Of a stretch of 10,334 nucleotides of DNA, positions 6,758 to 10,334 are shown piece after piece. The DNA lies in contig CAZAQS010000165.1 of NCBI GenBank assembly GCA_964486825.1, positions 1-10,334 of the forward strand, read 5' to 3'. Origin of the DNA: CAZAQS01 sp964486825. GTDB lineage: Bacteria > Chloroflexota > Anaerolineae > Anaerolineales > UBA4823. The number at the start of each line of letters is the position of its first letter. Position 1 is the first letter of the stretch. A program made the translations under genes and the position numbers. The notes below the pieces were generated by a model, which was not told where the DNA came from, made no database searches, and was given only the letters and a program-made list of their open reading frames with translations.

Positions 6758-7343
6758 CAGAATCCTCTTTCGTGACAAGACCGTACGACTTAACGTATCG
6801 CTGGTACAGGTCTTCTAAACCACGGCACAAGTGCGCTGCGACCGTGCGCTCGTCCAGCCCCAGTATCTCTGCGATTTGGTTGTTCCGCAATCCGCCGAAA
6901 AACTTGAGCGTGATGATCTCTTGTCGCCGAGGTGACAGGGTGGCGATTAACCGTTGCAGGCAGGCGAACTTCTCTTTTTGCAGGAAGATTTCAGCCGGCA
7001 GCAGATCGTTGACGCGCAAATCGGGCAGCTCGTCGAGGGACAGGTTCACTGCTCTCCTGTGGTCCCGCCGATGAAAGTCGACCACCCGATCGTGGGCCAG
7101 GCGGAAAACCCAGGCAGCGAAAGACCCCTCTCCCCGCCATTCGAACTCACTGAGCTTTTCGATGACTTTCAGGAAAACATCGGAGGCGATGTCCTCAGCT
7201 TCCTGCACCCGGCCAACCCAGTAGGCGGCGTAGGCATAGACCCTGGGGAAGTAGGCGCGGTAAAGATTCTGGAACGCTTCATAATTACAGCGCGCGTTCT
7301 GGAGCAGCGATCTCTCCTCTTCGGGGTCTAATAGATTTTGCAA
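6750..7343 (-). CDS. RNA polymerase sigma factor, ECF type
   Basis: The product has about 197 residues and should direct RNA polymerase to a specific promoter set. Region 2 spans about 22-93 (AFQNLYRAYFPRVYAYAAYWVG, AEDIASDVFLKVIEKL, the WVFRLAHDRVVDFHRR end). A linker follows, then region 4 at about 127-184 with LSPRRQEIITLKFF and the helix-turn-helix NNQIAEILGLDERTVAAHLCRGLEDL. No extra C-terminal domain is present. The frame has no ATG; the start must be TTG. Of two adjacent TTG codons (7346 and 7343) I prefer 7343, because AAGGGAG at 7349-7355 is then five bases away rather than two. It is the first gene of the operon, read from the promoter at 7429-7458, and overlaps its partner gene by eight bases. 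Its regulon is unknown, and I see no obvious ECF-type promoter in the window. Confidence 0.9.
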   Translation of the reverse strand: MQNLLDPEEERSLLQNARCNYEAFQNLYRAYFPRVYAYAAYWVGRVQEAEDIASDVFLKVIEKLSEFEWRGEGSFAAWVFRLAHDRVVDFHRRDHRRAVNLSLDELPDLRVNDLLPAEIFLQKEKFACLQRLIATLSPRRQEIITLKFFGGLRNNQIAEILGLDERTVAAHLCRGLEDLYQRYVKSYGLVTKEDSDE

Positions 7344-7428
7344 CAAGGCTCCCTTATAGGCAGATTGCTCGATATCCTTCTATTTCCTTAACCGTTGGAT
7401 TTATCAAAATACTGCAGCTTGTGGAATA

Positions 7429-7458
7429 ATTATATACTTCCAGTGCAAAGATTTTCAA
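7429..7458 (-). promoter_or_regulatory. Sigma70-type promoter of the sigma/anti-sigma/ABC operon
   Basis: On the minus strand TTGAAA (7458-7453) and a perfect TATAAT (7434-7429) are separated by 18 bases. Transcription would start near 7422, leaving a leader of about 80 bases before the sigma gene. The housekeeping look suggests basal expression of the whole operon rather than strict autoregulation by the ECF factor. Confidence 0.6.
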
Positions 7459-7654
7459 TCGGTCTGAGTTATTTACTTGACCCACCTGATCCTCTGTAAT
7501 AAAGTGCAGTTTTTCTGCGAGCAGCCTTTACCTCGCGCAACGTCACGACTTTCAGGGCGTGGACATCTCGGGAGAGAGGTCGCCAGCGAGGTCGACATCG
7601 CCGGGGGTGTTTAGGCGAGTAATGCACGCCCAAACACTCCCCGAATCTCCCTGC
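7459..7654. other. Intergenic stretch between the sigma promoter and the WD40 gene end
   Basis: The two flanking genes run in the same direction (minus). The gene-free region between them is 311 bases, 7344-7654. It holds the sigma promoter and leader on the left and the long hairpin 7602-7643 on the right. Between these I find only a 4-bp stem around GCAGTTTTTCTGC (about 7507-7519), too weak to call a terminator, and no ORF with a ribosome binding site. Confidence 0.5.
7602..7643 (-). repeat. Long imperfect hairpin just past the WD40 gene stop
   Basis: The arms pair as 7602-7606 with 7639-7643 (CGGGG/CCCCG), 7607-7612 with 7632-7637 (GTGTTT/AAACAC), and 7614-7617 with 7627-7630 (GGCG/CGCC). 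There is one bulged base (7638), one A/C mismatch and a nine-base loop: 15 pairs in all. It lies 11 bases after the stop of the minus-strand WD40 gene. No T run follows on that strand, so it is not a standard intrinsic terminator. It could protect the mRNA 3' end, terminate weakly, or be one copy of a dispersed palindromic element. Confidence 0.65.
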
Positions 7655-10186
7655 TCAGGGCGCCGGCGGGCACTCGTCTACGTGCAAATATTGCCGGCAC
7701 TCTTCCGGCGTGAACCAGCGGGTCAGGCGGCTGGCAGCGACGGCTTTCAACTCGTCCAGGTCCATGGCGTAGACGCGTACCGTTCCATCCCGGCCGGCTG
7801 TCGCGAGGCGCTTTCCATCGGGTGAAAACGCCGCCGCGTGCACAATCGCGCTGTGCCCGGGCAGGCTGAGGAGCACCTCCCGGCCTGCCAGATCCCACAC
7901 AACCGGCGCGCCCGAACTGGTCGTCACCAGGCGTGACCCATCCGGGCTGAAAGCGATCCCAAGAACCGTGCCGGTGTGCCCGGGCAGGGAGAACAGTTCG
8001 CCGCCCGTGGCAGTATCCCGGATCGTCAGGAAGCCCCCAAAACCACCAATCGCCAGTTGCCGCCCGTCCGGGCTGAATGCCAGCCCCCATATCCGAGATG
8101 GCAGGTCGTCGATCGTTACCAGCTTCTCCCAGCTGGCCACATCCCAGATCACCGCCAGGGCCGGCCTGCCGCTGCTCTGCTCCGGACCTACCTGTTCGGT
8201 GCTGGTGGCTAAAAGCAGCCCGTCCGGACTGAAGGTCAGGTTTGTCCCCCCGTGCCGGTGAGGGTGGATCCCGAGGACGCGCAGGGGAGCGCCGGTCGCT
8301 GCATCCCACAGGCGCAGGGTCCCATCCTCGCCGGTCGAGGCGATCAGCCTGCCGTCCGGGCTGTAGCTGACCGACAGCACACCCGGGAACAAGCCACCGA
8401 CCATGTAGTCCGTCCCGTCAAATCCCCGGATATCCTCATGCCCTATCAGCACCATCTGCTCCTGACCGCTGTCCACCTCCCAGACCCGTACGGTGAAGTC
8501 TTCCCCGCTCGAGACGAGGTGTGCCCCGTCTGGGCTGAAGGCCGCGTCGTAGACACGGCCTGTGGGGTGTGCCAGGGTGTGGAGCAGGGTGCCCGCAGCA
8601 GCATCGAAGAGGCGCACCTTTCCATCAAAGCCGGCAGCTGCCAGCCGGTCTCCGTGCGGACTATAAGCGACCGAGCGGATGGCCGCTCCATCCGCGGGTA
8701 GAGTTAGCAATTCACGGCTGCCCTGCATAGAGATGTCCCAGACCCGCAGGGTGCCGTCGTCACTGCTGCTTGCCAGTGAAGAGCCGTCCGGGGACAGCCG
8801 GGCTTCTATCACCGCCGCTTTATGGCCGCTGAGGGTCAGCAGTTCCTGCCCACCCTCCGGGGAAAGCGCCCAGATCTTTACAGTCGAATCGACGCTTCCG
8901 GTTGCCAGCAAACGTCCGTCCTGGCTGAAATCGAAACTGTTGATGAGATTCTGATGCCCCGAGAGGCGGAACAGGGGCTGCTCACTGAGGCCTTCCAGCA
9001 GTGAGGTGAGTTCCCAGATGTTTGCCACCTCACCGATGTTTGCCACCTCACCAAGGCCCGAGTTGAATGCAATCCAGGAGCCATCGGGGCTGACCGAGCG
9101 GGCATCCCTGATCCGGCCTGCGCTCACGCCTGCCGGGACCGAGGTTATTTCTGCCCCTGTCACGAGGTCGATGAGGCGTTTGTTCGCCTCTAAATCCGAG
9201 ACCAGCAGGTGGCTCGTTCCGGCGACAAAAGCCAGGCCGTTGCCTCGAAAAAATGTGCCAGCAGGCATCTCGAGGGAAAATCTGGCTTCGCCGGTGTGCG
9301 CCTCCCAGATGCGGATCGTGCCGTCGTTGCTGGCCGAGGCCAGATATCTGCCGTCTGGGCTGTAGGCAACTTCGTTGAACCAGGATGTGTGACCGGTGAG
9401 CGGCGGCAGCTGCGTTTCGAGTGTCAGACTGTCCAGAATCAGGAGGCTGCCGTCTATAAAACCTGCCGCCAGGCGGGCGCCGTCCGGGCTGTAGGCGATC
9501 CTTCCACCCTCTCGATCAAACTGGCGCGATTGAATTTCAGCGCCGCTGCGGGCGTCCAGCACCTGGGCCATACCATCCCAGGTCATTGCAGCAATGCGGG
9601 CGCCGTCCGGGCTGAAAGCAAGGGAGGCAAAGCCGCCGGGCGCCTCAACCGCAAACCGGACGCGGGAGGCGTGCAGGGCATAGCGGAGAGCTTCTTCTCC
9701 GTCGGTCGTATAGGCCGTTTCCAGGGACTGCAGGGCAAGCATAATGCTGAGCTCCGGATCTACCGGCAGGTTCAGGCGTGCCGCCAGCGATAGCTCCCGG
9801 GCGGTCGTCAGGGCAGCCTGCCTGATAGCTGCCTGTTCCTGCGCGAGCGCCACGGCTTCCGCGGTCGCACGAGCATCTGCTTCGGCTTCGGCCAGTGCCT
9901 GCTGCGTGGCGCGCGCATCCTCACGCGCTTCAGCCAGCGCCTGCTGTGTGCCGCGGGATTGCGCCTCGCCTTCAGCCAGAATCTGTGCCTGCCGCGCCGT
10001 CCACGCCATGCCCAGCGAGGCCAGCACACCCAACACGAGCACCACCACCAGGATGCGCAGAAAATTGCGCGAGCGCCGTTCCAGGGTAGCTTCATGCGCC
10101 TGGCGGGCCTGTTCCGCTGCGCGCCGGGCCTCTCTGTCGGACAGGCTGGCTTCAAAATAGGCCCGTTCGTCCTCGGTCAGCGCCAC
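7655..10186 (-). CDS. Membrane-anchored WD40-repeat protein, C-terminal part of an nSTAND-type architecture
   Basis: From GTG 10186 the product has 843 residues. A charged helix (1-41) leads into one membrane helix at about 42-62, then an Ala/Glu-rich coiled coil with a 14-residue repeat (80-121), then the linker ARELSLAARL...DPELSIMLALQSLETA, which in my experience of this family precedes the propeller. I count 14 WD40 blades (about 184-812) by their FSPDG turn and (V/L)x(V/I)WD-type ends, so two seven-bladed propellers are likely. Several WD dipeptides have drifted (ILDSL, IRDTA, VYAMD). The tail RLTRWFTPEECRQYLHVDECP is the usual family ending. GGAG at 10196-10199 is nine bases before GTG, an acceptable site. 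However, family-like sequence continues upstream to 10321 without any ATG, GTG or TTG, so the real protein may once have been longer. The propellers probably bind protein partners or sense a ligand; no enzyme domain is present in this part. Confidence 0.85.
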   Translation of the reverse strand: MALTEDERAYFEASLSDREARRAAEQARQAHEATLERRSRNFLRILVVVLVLGVLASLGMAWTARQAQILAEGEAQSRGTQQALAEAREDARATQQALAEAEADARATAEAVALAQEQAAIRQAALTTARELSLAARLNLPVDPELSIMLALQSLETAYTTDGEEALRYALHASRVRFAVEAPGGFASLAFSPDGARIAAMTWDGMAQVLDARSGAEIQSRQFDREGGRIAYSPDGARLAAGFIDGSLLILDSLTLETQLPPLTGHTSWFNEVAYSPDGRYLASASNDGTIRIWEAHTGEARFSLEMPAGTFFRGNGLAFVAGTSHLLVSDLEANKRLIDLVTGAEITSVPAGVSAGRIRDARSVSPDGSWIAFNSGLGEVANIGEVANIWELTSLLEGLSEQPLFRLSGHQNLINSFDFSQDGRLLATGSVDSTVKIWALSPEGGQELLTLSGHKAAVIEARLSPDGSSLASSSDDGTLRVWDISMQGSRELLTLPADGAAIRSVAYSPHGDRLAAAGFDGKVRLFDAAAGTLLHTLAHPTGRVYDAAFSPDGAHLVSSGEDFTVRVWEVDSGQEQMVLIGHEDIRGFDGTDYMVGGLFPGVLSVSYSPDGRLIASTGEDGTLRLWDAATGAPLRVLGIHPHRHGGTNLTFSPDGLLLATSTEQVGPEQSSGRPALAVIWDVASWEKLVTIDDLPSRIWGLAFSPDGRQLAIGGFGGFLTIRDTATGGELFSLPGHTGTVLGIAFSPDGSRLVTTSSGAPVVWDLAGREVLLSLPGHSAIVHAAAFSPDGKRLATAGRDGTVRVYAMDLDELKAVAASRLTRWFTPEECRQYLHVDECPPAP
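9017..9052 (+). repeat. Exact 18-base tandem duplication inside the WD40 gene
   Basis: GATGTTTGCCACCTCACC occurs twice without a gap, at 9017-9034 and 9035-9052. In the minus-strand protein it doubles GEVANI, just before the WEL end of the fifth blade. The identity of the copies and the preserved frame point to a recent slippage event. Confidence 0.9.
9824..9949 (-). repeat. Three tandem 42-base units coding a 14-residue coiled-coil repeat
   Basis: Residues 80-93 (TQQALAEAREDARA) and 94-107 (TQQALAEAEADARA) differ at only two positions, and 108-121 is a diverged third copy. Fourteen residues are two heptads, consistent with an extended coiled-coil stalk right behind the membrane helix. It may mediate oligomerisation or set the distance between membrane and propellers. 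Confidence 0.75.
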
Positions 10187-10321
10187 CGTCGTGTTCTCCG
10201 CCCAGCCAGCAAACTGGTCCAGCCTGCCGCCGCGCAGCAGGTAACCGGCCTCCTGGCCCGCCTGCTGCCATTCGCCCGCCGCTTGAGCCAGCAGCCGCTG
10301 CTCATGCTGCTGGCGCTGCTG
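10187..10321 (-). pseudogene. In-frame upstream extension of the WD40 protein without a start, bounded by TAG
   Basis: Reading upstream in the WD40 frame, codons from 10321 give a helical segment with HEQRLLAQAAGEWQQAG, then GYLLRGGRLDQFAGWAEN, running straight into the annotated start. This is the pattern that joins the NTPase module to the membrane helix in nSTAND1-WD40 proteins (EWxxAGRDxxYLLRGxRLxxxxxW). No ATG, GTG or TTG occurs in it, and TAG codons sit in frame at 10324-10322 and 10333-10331. Either the N-terminal half was separated by a stop or frameshift, or the window edge has a sequence error in the CAG-rich stretch. The rest of the gene, if any, lies outside the window. Confidence 0.6.
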
Positions 10322-10334
10322 CTAGGGGCGCTAC

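Noticed and set aside
7505..7522. Short stem around GCAG-TTTTT-CTGC as a terminator
   Set aside because: Only four pairs with the T run in the loop instead of after the stem; not a terminator structure.
7611..8309. 232-codon ORF in a second minus-strand frame within the WD40 gene
   Set aside because: It is a frame shadow of the repetitive, GC-rich WD40 coding sequence, and its 3' end runs into the hairpin. The overlapping frame carries clear WD40 blades.
7740..9640. Regularly recurring CCGTCCGGGCTG blocks on the plus strand as a CRISPR or DNA repeat array
   Set aside because: They are the codons for the SPDG turn of each WD40 blade, with unequal spacing and diverged surroundings; protein repeats, not an array.
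1..10334. Insertion sequence, integrase, tRNA or attachment site that would mark a mobile island
   Set aside because: No transposase or integrase motif, no tRNA fold and no terminal repeat pair was found; the oxidoreductase remnant and vapBC hint at turnover but not at a specific element.

Overview
The window looks like bacterial chromosome with mid-to-high GC and dense coding on the minus strand. An environmental Chloroflexota (Anaerolineae-like) bacterium is the best guess. This rests on gene content only: a DUF763 protein, a WD40 protein of the nSTAND type, and an ECF sigma factor whose partner carries a DUF4367-like domain with a 'PPVRALA' segment just after its membrane helix. There is no rRNA, tRNA or other marker to confirm the phylum.

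Left part (1-1435, plus strand). The window opens in the last 67 codons of a DUF763 gene. Directly behind its stop lies a frameshifted C-terminal scrap of a luciferase-like flavin-dependent oxidoreductase, then a doubtful 31-codon hydrophobic ORF. An AT-rich promoter with a perfect TATAAT inside a dyad follows. It drives a two-gene vapBC toxin-antitoxin operon (AbrB-type antitoxin, PIN-domain RNase toxin) whose stop and start codons overlap by one base. About 235 bases without a convincing gene come next, holding a possible minus-strand ORF remnant.

Middle (1436-7458, minus strand). A GNAT acetyltransferase has its own possible promoter. Upstream of it is a compact five-gene operon transcribed leftwards from a good sigma70-type promoter (7429-7458): ECF sigma factor, membrane anti-sigma-like DUF4367 protein, small lipoprotein, large FtsX/MacB-type permease, and its ABC ATPase. 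The sigma and anti-sigma genes overlap by 8 bases; the other gaps are 36, 43 and 16 bases. The likely logic is a membrane-sensing regulator pair built into an export or lipoprotein-handling ABC system, with the small lipoprotein as an extracytoplasmic partner. The permease start is broken in this sequence: the strong ribosome binding site and proper N-terminus are one frame away from the rest of the gene, so one base appears to be missing.

Right part (7459-10334). A long imperfect hairpin lies just past the 3' end of a large minus-strand gene. That gene encodes a transmembrane helix, a 14-residue coiled-coil repeat and 14 WD40 blades (two seven-bladed propellers). The family-like protein sequence continues upstream of the only usable start, as far as in-frame TAG codons at the window edge. 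The gene may therefore be the detached C-terminal half of an nSTAND NTPase-WD40 protein, or may be interrupted.
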